Source: DATHZQ01 sp963823505 (GTDB lineage Bacteria > Actinomycetota > Acidimicrobiia > Spongiisociales > UBA5794). From it: a stretch of 64,000 nt of DNA. Positions 55,773 through 64,000 of the stretch are shown in pieces. The position numbers and the translations under genes are program-made. Where the stretch lies: NCBI GenBank assembly GCA_963823505.1, contig CAWGLY010000005.1:2232001-2296000 (forward strand), written 5' to 3'. The notes under the pieces were generated by a model. It searched no databases. It had not been told where the DNA came from and saw only the letters and a program-made list of their open reading frames with translations. How positions within the stretch are numbered: the first letter of the stretch is position 1; each line of letters starts with the position of its first letter.

Positions 55773-57047
55773 ATGTCTGCCACCGTCGTGATTGGAGCCC
55801 AGTGGGGCGACGAGGGGAAGGGCAAGATCACCGACGTCCTCGCCGAAAACGCCGACGTGGTCGTGCGCTATCAGGGAGGCAACAACGCCGGTCACACGAT
55901 CGTGGTCGGTGAAGAGCGGTTTGCACTGACGCTCATCCCCAGCGGAGTCCTCCAGCCTGCGGTCACCCCCGTGATCGGGAACGGCTGCGTTGTCGACCCC
56001 GCCGTCCTGCTGGACGAGATGGACACGCTCGCATCGCGGGGCATCGATCCGTCCCGGGTCCGCGTATCGAGCAACGCTCACCTGATCATGCCGTATCACC
56101 GGAAACTCGATGCGGTGATGGAGCGATTCCTCGGTCGCCAGCAGATCGGCACCACCAAGCGCGGCATCGGCCCTGCCTACATGGACAAGATCTCACGGCA
56201 GGGAATCCGCATGCAGGACCTGTTCGACCCGAAGATCTTCCGCTCCAAGCTCGAGATCGCAGTGAAGGACAAGAACCGGCTGCTGACCAAGGTCTACAAC
56301 CAGCTGCCCATGGATGTCGAGCCGGTCGCCGAGGAGTACCTGCAATATGCCGACCGCCTCTACGAACACGTCACGGACACGTCGCTGCTCATCTGGGAAG
56401 CGATCCGCGACGGCAAGAACGTCCTCTTCGAAGGTGCCCAGGGCACCCTGCTCGACATCGATCACGGAACCTATCCCTTCGTGACGTCGTCGAACCCCAC
56501 TGCGGGGGGTGCAGCCACAGGGGCGGGAATCGGGCCAACAGCGATCGACCGCGTGATCGGTGTCGCAAAGGCGTACATCTCCCGAGTCGGGAGTGGGCCG
56601 TTTCCCACCGAGCTCGACAACCCGATCGGTGAGCGCATGGTCGAGATCGGCGGCGAGTTCGGCACCGTCACCGGGCGGCGGCGTCGCTGCGGATGGCTGG
56701 ACGGCGTGGCGCTGCGATATGCGGTCAGGGTCAACGGAATCACGGAGATTGCGCTCACCAAGCTGGACGTGCTGTCCGGCTTCGATTCTCTCCGCGTGGC
56801 GACTGCCTACGACTCCCTGGAAGCCCGCTACACCGAGTTCCCCCGCCAACAGCGTGTCCTCTACAACTGCAAGCCTGTGTACGACGACCTGCCGGGATGG
56901 GAAGACGACATCTCGAAGGCTACCCGCTTCGACGACCTCCCCAAGGAAGCTCAGCAGTACGTCGAGTACGTCGAGGACGTTGCCGGCGTCCCGATCCGCA
57001 CCGTGTCCGTTGGCCCGTCCCGGGCGGCAACCCTCACCCGCGGGTAG
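55773..57047 (+). CDS. purA: Adenylosuccinate synthase
   Basis: 424 residues, normal length. The GTP loop is GAQWGDEGKGKITD, the IMP-binding part QQIGTTKRGIGPAYMDK, and GRRRRCGWLD is conserved. It joins IMP and aspartate using GTP, the first step from IMP to AMP; PurB at 58828 finishes it. AAGGAAGGG precedes the ATG. It leads the purine gene run. Confidence 0.97.
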   Translation: MSATVVIGAQWGDEGKGKITDVLAENADVVVRYQGGNNAGHTIVVGEERFALTLIPSGVLQPAVTPVIGNGCVVDPAVLLDEMDTLASRGIDPSRVRVSSNAHLIMPYHRKLDAVMERFLGRQQIGTTKRGIGPAYMDKISRQGIRMQDLFDPKIFRSKLEIAVKDKNRLLTKVYNQLPMDVEPVAEEYLQYADRLYEHVTDTSLLIWEAIRDGKNVLFEGAQGTLLDIDHGTYPFVTSSNPTAGGAATGAGIGPTAIDRVIGVAKAYISRVGSGPFPTELDNPIGERMVEIGGEFGTVTGRRRRCGWLDGVALRYAVRVNGITEIALTKLDVLSGFDSLRVATAYDSLEARYTEFPRQQRVLYNCKPVYDDLPGWEDDISKATRFDDLPKEAQQYVEYVEDVAGVPIRTVSVGPSRAATLTRG

Positions 57048-57055
57048 CGGGCACC

Positions 57056-58306
57056 ATGCGCGTTCTCCTGCTCGGTGGCGGCGGCAGGGAACACGCCATG
57101 GGCTGGAAACTGGCGCAGAGCCCGCAACTGACGTCACTGACCAGCGCACCTGGGAATCCCGGCCTGGCGACGCTCGGCACCGTCGTGCCGGGGCTCGATC
57201 CGACGGACTCGGATGCCGTCGTCGCCCACGCCGTTGCCAACACGATCGATCTCGTCGTCGTGGGACCGGAGGCGCCGCTGGCCGCCGGTGTGGCCGATGC
57301 TTTGGAGGCTGCCGGGATTGTGGTCTTTGGCCCGCTACGCGCAGCCGCCCGGCTCGAGTCCTCGAAGACGTACGCCAAGGACGTGATGTTGAGGGCGGGC
57401 GTGCCCACGGGCGGCGCCGCGGCCTTCACCGACCTTGCTGCGGCCGCCGGCCACCTCGAAGCGACAACGCCGCCGTATGTGGTGAAGGCCGACGGGCTCG
57501 CGGCGGGCAAGGGCGTGCTCGTCACGCCCGACCTGGAGGCGGCCCAGGCATGGGCGGAGCGCTGCCTGACGGGCGGTTTCGGCGACGCAGGCTCTACCGT
57601 CGTCATCGAAGAGCACCTGGCAGGGGACGAGGTCTCCATATTCGCCATCTGTGACGGCGCCTCTGCGGTGCCGCTGGCACCTGCCCGGGACTACAAACGT
57701 CTCAACGATGGAGACGCCGGCCCGAACACGGGAGGCATGGGATGCTATTCCCCGGTCGATGGCCTGCCACCGAACCTCGTGGACTCCACCATGGACGAGG
57801 TCATCGCACCGGTCCTGGCCACACTCGCCGCAGACGGCGTGCCGTACAAGGGGTTTTTGTACGCCGGGTTGATGCTCACGGCCGACGGCCCCAAGGTGCT
57901 GGAGTTCAACTGCCGCCTCGGCGATCCCGAGACCCAAGTGGTGCTGCCTCTCATGGAAGACGACCTCCTCCAATTGCTGACGGTAGCGGCACACGGCAAC
58001 CTCGGCGACAGGGAGCTGACGTGGAGCCGCGACGCCGCCGTCAATCTGGTGCTGGCGGCTCGCGGCTACCCGGAATCCCCCGAGACGGGTCGGCTCATCA
58101 CCGGTCTGGACGATGCGGGGTCCGGCGCCCTGGTCTTCCACGCAGGGACACGGCGGACGGGTGCCGGCATCACCACCGCTGGGGGAAGGGTCCTGAACGT
58201 GGTCGGCAGGGGCGCGGATGTCCGCACCGCCCGGGCCGCGGCCTATGCCGCAGCCGAGGTGATCGACTTCGAGGGAAAGCACTACAGAAGGGACATCGGT
58301 GAGTAG
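57056..58306 (+). CDS. purD: Phosphoribosylamine-glycine ligase (GARS)
   Basis: 416 residues, ATP-grasp fold. MRVLLLGGGGREHAMGWKL opens it; PNTGGMGCYSP and LEFNCRLGDPETQ are the ligase signatures. It makes GAR from phosphoribosylamine and glycine. It starts eight bases after purA, in the same operon. Confidence 0.97.
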   Translation: MRVLLLGGGGREHAMGWKLAQSPQLTSLTSAPGNPGLATLGTVVPGLDPTDSDAVVAHAVANTIDLVVVGPEAPLAAGVADALEAAGIVVFGPLRAAARLESSKTYAKDVMLRAGVPTGGAAAFTDLAAAAGHLEATTPPYVVKADGLAAGKGVLVTPDLEAAQAWAERCLTGGFGDAGSTVVIEEHLAGDEVSIFAICDGASAVPLAPARDYKRLNDGDAGPNTGGMGCYSPVDGLPPNLVDSTMDEVIAPVLATLAADGVPYKGFLYAGLMLTADGPKVLEFNCRLGDPETQVVLPLMEDDLLQLLTVAAHGNLGDRELTWSRDAAVNLVLAARGYPESPETGRLITGLDDAGSGALVFHAGTRRTGAGITTAGGRVLNVVGRGADVRTARAAAYAAAEVIDFEGKHYRRDIGE

Positions 58307-58384
58307 ACAGCGCCGTCGAGCACACGACCACCCCTACGACCGGGCCACCGCAAACCCGGCAGTGGACGAGCCGAGGAGGAGCAC

Positions 58385-58831
58385 GTGAAGGTCGCCATTC
58401 TGATGGGTTCGGTGAAAGACACGGATCTCATGCAGCCCGCAGCGGACGTACTCGAGGAGTTCGGGGTCGACCACGAGGTCCACATCATGTCGGCCCACCG
58501 CACCCCGCAACGGGTTGCCGAGTTTGCGACGGTCGCACGCACCGCGGGTTTCGGCGCCATCATCTGTGGCGCGGGCAAAGCAGCACATCTTGCGGGCGCC
58601 GTGGCCGCCAACACCACGTTGCCGGTCATCGGTGTCCCCATCGCCGCAGGCAAGCTCGGTGGACTCGATGCGCTGCTCTCGACCGTGCAGATGCCGACGG
58701 GGATTCCCGTCGCCACCGTGGCCGTCGACTCCGCGGCCAACGCTGCGTATCTCGCCGTTGCCATCCTCTCCACTCACGACGAGGAGCTGACGGCGAGGCT
58801 CGCCGAGTACCGGAAAGGCCTCGTGGGATGA
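58385..58831 (+). CDS. purE: N5-carboxyaminoimidazole ribonucleotide mutase
   Basis: 148 residues, class I PurE. ILMGSVKDTDLM and HIMSAHRTPQR form the active site; GAGKAAHLAGAVAANTTLPV is typical. It begins with a GTG with GAGGAGGAG upstream. It is one base-set from purB (ATGA overlap). The partner purK is not in view. Confidence 0.97.
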   Translation: MKVAILMGSVKDTDLMQPAADVLEEFGVDHEVHIMSAHRTPQRVAEFATVARTAGFGAIICGAGKAAHLAGAVAANTTLPVIGVPIAAGKLGGLDALLSTVQMPTGIPVATVAVDSAANAAYLAVAILSTHDEELTARLAEYRKGLVG

Positions 58832-60135
58832 TCGAGCGCTATTCGCTCCCCGAGATGACAGCCATCTGGAGCGAGCAGCACAAGCTCGAAGTGTGGAAGG
58901 AGGTCGAGACGCTCGTCGTGGAAGCATGGACCGCCGAGGGCGTCACCCCTGATGCAGCCGGGGCGGCCCTCCGCGCGGCCCCCGAGGTGGACCCGGTGGC
59001 GTGGAAGGAGCGGGAGGCCGTGACCAACCACGATGTCGCCGCCTTCGTCGATCTGCTGGCGGAATCGGTTGCCACCGGTGGGGAGTGGGTCCACTACGGA
59101 CTCACGTCGTCTGACGTCCTCGACACCGCCCAGGGTGCGATCCTTCGCGACGCCGGCGACCTGCTCGTCCGCCGCCTCGCCGCGCTCTTTGAGGTCGTGA
59201 AACGTCGTGCGTTCGAGCACCAAGACACGGTGATGGTCGGGCGCACCCACGGTATCTGGGCAGAGCCGACGACATTCGGTTTGAAGCTCGCCACGTGGGC
59301 GTTCGAGCTGCAACGGGACTACGACCGCCTGGTCAGGGCCCGCAACGCGGTGGCGGTTGGCAAGATCTCCGGCGCCGTCGGCACTTACGCCCACACCCCG
59401 CCCTCGATCGAGGCACATGTGTGCGGCGAACTCGGGATCGGCATCGAGCCCGCCTCTTCCCAGATCACGCACCGTGATCGCCACGCCGAGTTCCTCTCGG
59501 TGATCGCCCTCGTCGGTTCGACGCTGGAGCGGTTTGCTACGGAGATCCGGCACTTGCAGCGCAGCGAGGTGCGCGAGGTGCAGGAGTCGTTCGGCAAGGG
59601 GCAGAAGGGCTCGTCGGCCATGCCGCACAAGCGGAATCCGATTGCTTCGGAGAACCTCACGGGTGTGTCCCGGCTCCTGCGTGCCTATGCAGGAGCCGGG
59701 CTGGAGAACGTGGCGTTGTGGCACGAGCGGGACATCTCTCACTCCTCCGTTGAGCGCGTTGCGCTCCCCGACGCCTGCCTACTGCTCGATTATGCGCTCG
59801 CCCGCATGACCCGCCTCGTCGAGGGTCTCGTGATCAACACGGATCGGATGCGCGCCAACCTGGGGGCGACACATGGACTGGTCTTCTCCCAGGCGGTGCT
59901 GCTGGCATTGGTCGAAGACGGCCTGACTCGCGATGAGGCGTACCGGGTCGTGCAGCGGAATGCGATGCGGGCGTGGGATGAGGAGCTCGACCTGCCCGAC
60001 CTCCTGAAGGCCGACGCGGCCGTGACGCTCACCGACGAAGCCATCGACAGATGCTTCACGACGGAACGCTTTCTCCATGCGACGGGCACCGTGTTCACCC
60101 GGCTCGCAGCTTGCGAGCTGGAGGACTCTGCCTAA
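58828..60135 (+). CDS. purB: Adenylosuccinate lyase
   Basis: 435 residues. The signature loop is GSSAMPHKRNPIASENL; HYGLTSSDVLDTA and GRTHGIWAEPTTFG are further conserved sites. It splits SAICAR and adenylosuccinate with release of fumarate, serving two steps of the pathway. It overlaps purE by four bases. Confidence 0.97.
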   Translation: MIERYSLPEMTAIWSEQHKLEVWKEVETLVVEAWTAEGVTPDAAGAALRAAPEVDPVAWKEREAVTNHDVAAFVDLLAESVATGGEWVHYGLTSSDVLDTAQGAILRDAGDLLVRRLAALFEVVKRRAFEHQDTVMVGRTHGIWAEPTTFGLKLATWAFELQRDYDRLVRARNAVAVGKISGAVGTYAHTPPSIEAHVCGELGIGIEPASSQITHRDRHAEFLSVIALVGSTLERFATEIRHLQRSEVREVQESFGKGQKGSSAMPHKRNPIASENLTGVSRLLRAYAGAGLENVALWHERDISHSSVERVALPDACLLLDYALARMTRLVEGLVINTDRMRANLGATHGLVFSQAVLLALVEDGLTRDEAYRVVQRNAMRAWDEELDLPDLLKADAAVTLTDEAIDRCFTTERFLHATGTVFTRLAACELEDSA

Positions 60136-60171
60136 GGTCTCCCTACCGCTGCCGTCGACCCGGGGATCTCG

Positions 60172-61020
60172 ATGCCACCCGCAAATCTCTTCATCGCAGG
60201 CATGCCGCGATCCGGAACCACTTCACTGGCCTTCTGGCTCGATCGCCACCCCGACATCTCCCTCGCCAGGCCCAAGGAGCCCAGCTACTACGTGCTTGAC
60301 CTCCCGATGCGAGAGCGGGCAGACTCCCTCGAGCAGTATGCGGCGACGTTCGCAAGGGCAACGACGGAGCGGTACAAGCTCGACGCCACGCCCTGGTACC
60401 TCTACTCCGAAGCGGCAATCCGCACCATCGCCCGCGACGTCCCCGACGCCCAGATCGTGGTCCAACTGCGCAACCCGGGAGAGCTGCTGCCCTCACTGCA
60501 TGATCACCACGTGCTGAAGGGCTACGAAGAGGAGGAAGACCTCGCAACCGCGCTGTTCGCGATCCGGCCCCCCGATTCGTACGACTTCCGGTTTGCGCTC
60601 GACTACGTCGACGTCGGCCGCATGGGCTCCCACGTGGAGAGACTCCTCGACCATTTCCCCCGCGGACGCGTCCATTTCGTCGACTTTGCCCGCATGAGCA
60701 AGACCCCTCGTGTGGTGCACCTCGCATTGCTGGAGGCTCTCGGGCTCGAACCGATCGATCTGCCCGACTACCGCCGCCTCAATCAGGCGCGCTCAGTGCG
60801 GTCGATGAAGGTGCAGGCAGTGACCCGCCGGCTCACCTCGCGCACGTCCCCGCGGGTGCAGCGAGCAGCGCTCAATCGTGTCGCCAGACTCAACACGGTC
60901 GACAAGAAGCGCGCCGTGCCCGCCTCGGTCAAGCAACGCATCATCGACGCGCTCAGCGACGACATCGACCTCCTGGCGAAGCTGACCGACCAGAATCTCG
61001 ACGACTGGAAGCTGGTATGA
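60172..61020 (+). CDS. Sulfotransferase-like protein within the purine gene run
   Basis: 282 residues. The PAPS loop is FIAGMPRSGTTSLAFWLDRH and the 3'-phosphate region is IVVQLRNPGELLPSLHDHHV. It is a different branch from the pair at 39-41 kb. It starts 36 bases after purB on the same strand and could be co-transcribed. No ribosome binding site is obvious. The acceptor is unknown; a link to purines is not suggested by the sequence. Confidence 0.85.
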   Translation: MPPANLFIAGMPRSGTTSLAFWLDRHPDISLARPKEPSYYVLDLPMRERADSLEQYAATFARATTERYKLDATPWYLYSEAAIRTIARDVPDAQIVVQLRNPGELLPSLHDHHVLKGYEEEEDLATALFAIRPPDSYDFRFALDYVDVGRMGSHVERLLDHFPRGRVHFVDFARMSKTPRVVHLALLEALGLEPIDLPDYRRLNQARSVRSMKVQAVTRRLTSRTSPRVQRAALNRVARLNTVDKKRAVPASVKQRIIDALSDDIDLLAKLTDQNLDDWKLV

Positions 61021-61048
61021 GCGGCTGCTGAGGAAGCGGCTTGCGGCC

Positions 61049-61462
61049 TCAGCGATTGCGCAGCCAATGTGCCGATTGGTGGAATCGGGCGTCGAGAAAC
61101 TCGCGCAGCTCACCGTCGACGCCGACTTCATCGAGCGCTTCGGTCATGCACCGCAGCCACTCCTCGACCTCCTCGATCCCGATCGCAAACGGGAAATGAC
61201 GCATCCGGAGCTTGGGGTGGCCACGCTTCTCCACGTACAGGCTGGGACCGCCCGTCCATCCCGACAGAAACTCAAAGAGCTTCTGTCTCGAACCGGAGTC
61301 ATCGCGGGGAAGCATGGCCCGCAGCCCTGGCGCCGACCCGTCAACTCTGTCGTAGAACACCTCAGCCAGCCTGCGCACGCCCTCCTCCCCGCCGAGCCCT
61401 TCGTAGGGCGATGCGGCAGTTCCCCACGGGTACGGGGACGTTCGGGGCGGGTCGGGCATCAT
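61049..61462 (-). CDS. glbO: Truncated haemoglobin, group II (GlbO type)
   Basis: 137 residues. GGEEGVRRLAEVFYDRV holds the B10 Tyr; LYVEKRGHPKLRMRHFPFAI contains the proximal F8 His; WLRCMTEAL supplies Trp G8, the mark of group II. It binds oxygen or nitric oxide and may protect respiration. TAATCT lies nine bases before the ATG, so the messenger is probably leaderless. Confidence 0.92.
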   Translation of the reverse strand: MMPDPPRTSPYPWGTAASPYEGLGGEEGVRRLAEVFYDRVDGSAPGLRAMLPRDDSGSRQKLFEFLSGWTGGPSLYVEKRGHPKLRMRHFPFAIGIEEVEEWLRCMTEALDEVGVDGELREFLDARFHQSAHWLRNR

Positions 61463-61471
61463 GGGGGCGCC

Positions 61472-61477
61472 AGATTA
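61472..61477 (-). promoter_or_regulatory. TAATCT -10 box of the truncated haemoglobin gene
   Basis: On the minus strand TAATCT is followed by nine bases and the ATG at 61462. It lies downstream of a terminator on the same strand, so the gene has its own promoter. Confidence 0.45.
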
Positions 61478-61499
61478 GGAAGGTGCTGAAGCAGCCCAG

Positions 61500-61640
61500 A
61501 CGCAAAACGAGACGACCGCTGAAATCAACGGTCGTCCCGACGGCGGTTCTACCCGCCGGCCCCCATGCTTGCGTCAAGCCCCCGGAAGGTAACCCATGAC
61601 GCACGCCCTGGAAATGGGTCGGTCGACGCAACTTGCTCCC
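61500..61640 (-). ncRNA. Candidate structured small RNA ending in an intrinsic terminator
   Basis: On the minus strand, TTGCGTC (near 61628) pairs with GACGCAA (near 61570) and encloses ACCCAT pairing with ATGGGT, which gives a closed multi-part fold. After GGCGGG...CCGCC comes GACGACCG-TTGATTTCAG-CGGTCGTC (61536-61511) and then TCGTTTT, a textbook terminator. No upstream gene on this strand needs it. It may be a small RNA or a leader of the haemoglobin gene. It matches no RNA family I know. Confidence 0.45.
61511..61536 (-). terminator. Intrinsic terminator, minus strand
   Basis: An eight-pair stem GACGACCG/CGGTCGTC followed on the minus strand by TCGTTTT. On the plus strand the hairpin is not followed by T. 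Confidence 0.8.
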
Positions 61641-61703
61641 GGCTGGTCGTGATCGAATGAACCGGCTGGACTGCGCGAGGCACGACTGCCCGAGCCAGGG
61701 CAC

Positions 61704-61709
61704 TAGCAT
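61704..61709 (+). promoter_or_regulatory. TAGCAT -10 box, leaderless start of purC
   Basis: TAGCAT lies eight bases before the GTG at 61718, with no ribosome binding site. Confidence 0.45.
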
Positions 61710-61717
61710 CCGGTTCC

Positions 61718-62593
61718 GTGCTGGCGCTTCACCACCTTGGGTCGGGCAAGGTCCGTGACCTCTACGAGCTCGACGACGACCGGTTGCTGATGGTCGCTTC
61801 CGATCGCATATCGGCGTTTGACGTCGTCCTACCGAACCCCATCCCGGACAAGGGCAGGGTGCTCACCGGGCTGTCGATGCACTGGTTCGATCTCCTCGAC
61901 ACTCCGCACCACCTGCTGTCCACCGACGTGACGGAGGTCCCCGGTCTCGACACCGCTACCCGGCGGGAACTGGCCGGCCGGTCGATGATCGTCCGCAGGG
62001 CCGAAGTGATCCCGATGGAATGCGTCGTACGCGGCTACCTGTACGGATCATCTTGGAAGGAATATGCCGCAGGCGGTGGCCCGACCACGGAGCATCTGCC
62101 CGCAGGGCTGCAGATGGCCGACAGACTCGACGAGCCGATCTTCACGCCCGCCACCAAGGCCGAGACCGGCCACGACGAAAACCTGACGGAAGCCGAGGCG
62201 AGGGACTATGTCGGCGACCCTCTTTACGACGAGCTCCGTCGGCGCAGCATCGAGATCTACCGCAAGGCTGCCGGCTACGCCGCAGACCACGGCATCTTGC
62301 TCGCCGACACCAAGTTCGAGTTCGGTCTCATCGCCGGCGAGGTGATCCTGATCGACGAAGTCCTCACCCCGGACAGCAGCCGGTACTGGCCCGCCGCTGC
62401 CTGGGCTCCTGGAGCTACGATGCCGTCCTTCGACAAGCAGCCGGTGCGCGACTGGTTGGACGCTCAGGATTGGGACAAAACCCCACCGGCGCCTGAGCTG
62501 CCGGACGAGGTCGTCGCCAACACCCGAGGCCGCTACATCGAGGCCTTCGAGAGGCTGACCGGCGCGTCATTCGACGAGTACTTGTCCCGATGA
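61718..62593 (+). CDS. purC: SAICAR synthetase
   Basis: 291 residues, at the larger end of the family. GSGKVRDLYELDDDRLLMV, the R-rich MECVVRGYLYGSSWKEY and DTKFEFGLIAGEVILIDEV are the key motifs. It adds aspartate to CAIR. It opens the second purine operon (purC-purS-purQ-purL). Confidence 0.97.
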   Translation: MLALHHLGSGKVRDLYELDDDRLLMVASDRISAFDVVLPNPIPDKGRVLTGLSMHWFDLLDTPHHLLSTDVTEVPGLDTATRRELAGRSMIVRRAEVIPMECVVRGYLYGSSWKEYAAGGGPTTEHLPAGLQMADRLDEPIFTPATKAETGHDENLTEAEARDYVGDPLYDELRRRSIEIYRKAAGYAADHGILLADTKFEFGLIAGEVILIDEVLTPDSSRYWPAAAWAPGATMPSFDKQPVRDWLDAQDWDKTPPAPELPDEVVANTRGRYIEAFERLTGASFDEYLSR

Positions 62594-62639
62594 TCATCGC
62601 CGCCTGCCGGGCTTCCTCGAGTTCAGGAATGGAACCCGC

Positions 62640-62882
62640 ATGAGGGTGCGAGTTGCCGTCACCCGCAAGGACGGGCTGTCCGACCCCGAGGGCGTGGCGA
62701 CGGCCCGGGCCCTCTCCGACCTTGGGTTCACCGACGTCGCCGGCGTCCACTTCGGCCGCATCATCACGCTCGAGATCGACGCGGTCGACGAGGCGGCGGT
62801 CACGGCGGAGGTCACCGCGATGTGCGAGCAGCTCCTGGCGAACCCCGTCATCGAGGATTACACCGTCGAGGTGCTGAGATGA
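62640..62882 (+). CDS. purS: FGAM synthase subunit PurS
   Basis: 80 residues, full length: VRVAVTRKDGLSDPEGVATA, GRIITLEIDA and CEQLLANPVIEDYTVEVL. A small scaffold that holds PurQ and PurL together. Overlaps purQ by four bases (ATGA). Confidence 0.96.
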   Translation: MRVRVAVTRKDGLSDPEGVATARALSDLGFTDVAGVHFGRIITLEIDAVDEAAVTAEVTAMCEQLLANPVIEDYTVEVLR

Positions 62883-63580
62883 CCGTCGCCGTCGTGGTGT
62901 TCCCCGGCACCAACTGCGAGCACGACGTCGTCCACGCCCTTCAGTCCCTCGGTACGGATGCCGAGCTCGTGTGGCACCGCGACACGGATCTCTCCGGCGC
63001 TGCAGGCGTGGTACTCCCCGGTGGCTTTGCACACGGCGACTACCTGCGGACTGGGGCCATCGCCCGCTTCTCTCCCGTCATGACGGAGGTCGAGCGGCTG
63101 GCAAACGAAGGCCGATCTGTGCTCGGCATCTGCAACGGTTTCCAGGTTCTGTGCGAGGCAGGGCTGCTTCCGGGCGCACTCGTGGCCAACCGTGACTTGC
63201 GGTTCATCTGCCGCCCTGTGCACCTGCGCGTCGAGAGCACGGCGAGTGTCCTCACGGCAGCGGCCGCCGTCGGCGACGTGCTGGAGATCCCCCTCAACTC
63301 CTACGAGGGGAACTACGTCGCTCCTGCCCGGGACCTCGCCGATCTGGAGGCGGCGGCGCAGGTCATGCTCCGCTATTGCGATGCATCCGGGGTCGCAGAC
63401 GACACGACGAACCCCAACGGCTCGGTCAACAACATCGCAGCACTCGCCGGCGCCGCCGGCAATGTCGCAGGCTTGATGCCGCACCCGGAACGCGCCAGCG
63501 AAGCGGTCCTGGGCTCCACCGGTGGCCGTGTGCTGCTGGAGTCGTTCGTGGCGTCCCTCGCCGCTCCGGTTCGGACGTGA
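62879..63580 (+). CDS. purQ: FGAM synthase glutaminase subunit PurQ
   Basis: 233 residues, class I glutamine amidotransferase. The nucleophile is the Cys in SVLGICNGFQVLCEAG; the His/Glu pair is in LMPHPERASE. It provides ammonia for PurL. Overlaps purL by four bases (GTGA). Confidence 0.96.
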   Translation: MTVAVVVFPGTNCEHDVVHALQSLGTDAELVWHRDTDLSGAAGVVLPGGFAHGDYLRTGAIARFSPVMTEVERLANEGRSVLGICNGFQVLCEAGLLPGALVANRDLRFICRPVHLRVESTASVLTAAAAVGDVLEIPLNSYEGNYVAPARDLADLEAAAQVMLRYCDASGVADDTTNPNGSVNNIAALAGAAGNVAGLMPHPERASEAVLGSTGGRVLLESFVASLAAPVRT

Positions 63581-64000
63581 ACCAGCCCGTCCACCGCCAG
63601 CTCGGCATGACCGACGACGAATACGACGGCGTCGTGACGATCCTCGATCGAGAACCGGAGCCGGCAGAGCTGGCCATGTACTCGGTGATGTGGAGCGAGC
63701 ACTGCTCGTACAAGTCGTCGCGGGCATGGCTGGGGCGATTCCCCACGGTGGCTCCGTGGGTGGTCGTCGGCCCTGGAGAGAACGCGGGAGTCGTGGATCT
63801 CGGCGACGGCTGGCTGGCCGCGCTGCGGATCGAAAGCCACAACCACCCCTCCTTCGTGGAACCGTATCAAGGGGCGGCGACCGGTGTAGGCGGGATCCTC
63901 CGCGACATCTTCACCATGGGTGCCCGCCCCGTCGCCGTGTGGGACCCGATCCGCTTCGGCCCGCTCGACGAGCCCAGGAACCGCTATCTGATGCAGGGGG
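63577..64000 (+). CDS. purL: FGAM synthase large subunit PurL, N-terminal part
   Basis: 141 residues are visible before the right edge. It begins with a GTG overlapping the purQ stop. MYSVMWSEHCSYKSSR, RIESHNHPSFVEPYQGAATG and VGGILRDIFTMGARPVAV are PurL signatures including the ATP-site His. The separate PurS/PurQ show it is the small (about 740-residue) PurL type. Confidence 0.96.
   Translation, partial: MNQPVHRQLGMTDDEYDGVVTILDREPEPAELAMYSVMWSEHCSYKSSRAWLGRFPTVAPWVVVGPGENAGVVDLGDGWLAALRIESHNHPSFVEPYQGAATGVGGILRDIFTMGARPVAVWDPIRFGPLDEPRNRYLMQG

Noticed and set aside
61540..61640. SRP (4.5S-like) RNA on the plus strand
   Set aside because: A CCGGAAGG motif is present, but the rest of the conserved tip and asymmetric loop is absent, and the terminator faces the other strand.

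Overview
The window is 64 kb of high-GC DNA, gene-dense on both strands, from a free-living actinobacterium. The evidence is a dnaK-grpE-dnaJ-hspR heat-shock operon, an F420-type LLM oxidoreductase domain, purS/purQ/purL as separate genes, GTG/TTG starts, frequent ATGA overlaps, and many genes whose start codon lies 6-9 bases after a TANNNT box (leaderless transcripts). The secreted proteins with S-layer repeats of the KGCNPP type resemble those of Acidimicrobiia, but the class assignment is an inference.

Layout. 0-5 kb: an ABC-2 exporter, a NarL/DesR-type two-component system and a secreted S-layer/GerMN protein. 5-8.3 kb: glycine decarboxylase gcvP behind a tandem glycine riboswitch. 8.5-13.2 kb: a CHRD protein, an O-antigen-ligase-like membrane protein, a type II NADH dehydrogenase, and a cytosolic trypsin-fold protease followed by a free-standing copy of its N-terminal domain. 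13.2-15.3 kb: an ECF sigma factor with a membrane regulator whose outer domain is duplicated. 15.4-16.4 kb: an AhpD-like peroxidase whose second active-site Cys codon is TGA, the best candidate for something new here (a CxxU selenoprotein). 16.4-22.6 kb: a lipoprotein, racemase, aminotransferase, secreted protein and a P-loop-kinase/LLM fusion. 22.7-23.3 kb: an alpha/beta-hydrolase gene cut off by a dispersed repeat that carries a 47-bp double-hairpin tandem array. 24-28.6 kb: heat-shock operon. 28.6-36.2 kb: small housekeeping genes, mscL, an archease-like gene and lutABC. 36.4-39 kb: clpB with an HspR-type operator. 39-41.4 kb: two paralogous sulfotransferases separated by a MITE. 41.7-48 kb: DUF1876, an eRF1-like (baeRF) protein, a BNR propeller with a MoaD-like partner, a second MITE with a decayed gene, and PadR/NfeD/SPFH. 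48-55.6 kb: a Cys/Met-metabolism enzyme, two lgt paralogs, a second AhpD-family protein, an M20 peptidase, an acyl-CoA synthetase, YbaK and TetR. 55.8-64 kb: purine genes purA, purD, purE, purB, then purC, purS, purQ, purL, interrupted by a third sulfotransferase, a truncated haemoglobin and a possible small RNA.

How parts work together. HspR, encoded at the end of the dnaK operon, probably controls that operon and clpB. The purine genes cover the pathway from PRA to AMP except for the steps not in view. Glycine from central metabolism is drained by GcvP under riboswitch control. Mobile or repetitive DNA is confined to a few intergenic spots (four copies of one palindromic repeat, two MITE copies, a 47-bp minisatellite, a 7-bp microsatellite). 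No tRNA, rRNA, CRISPR array, prophage or complete insertion sequence was seen.
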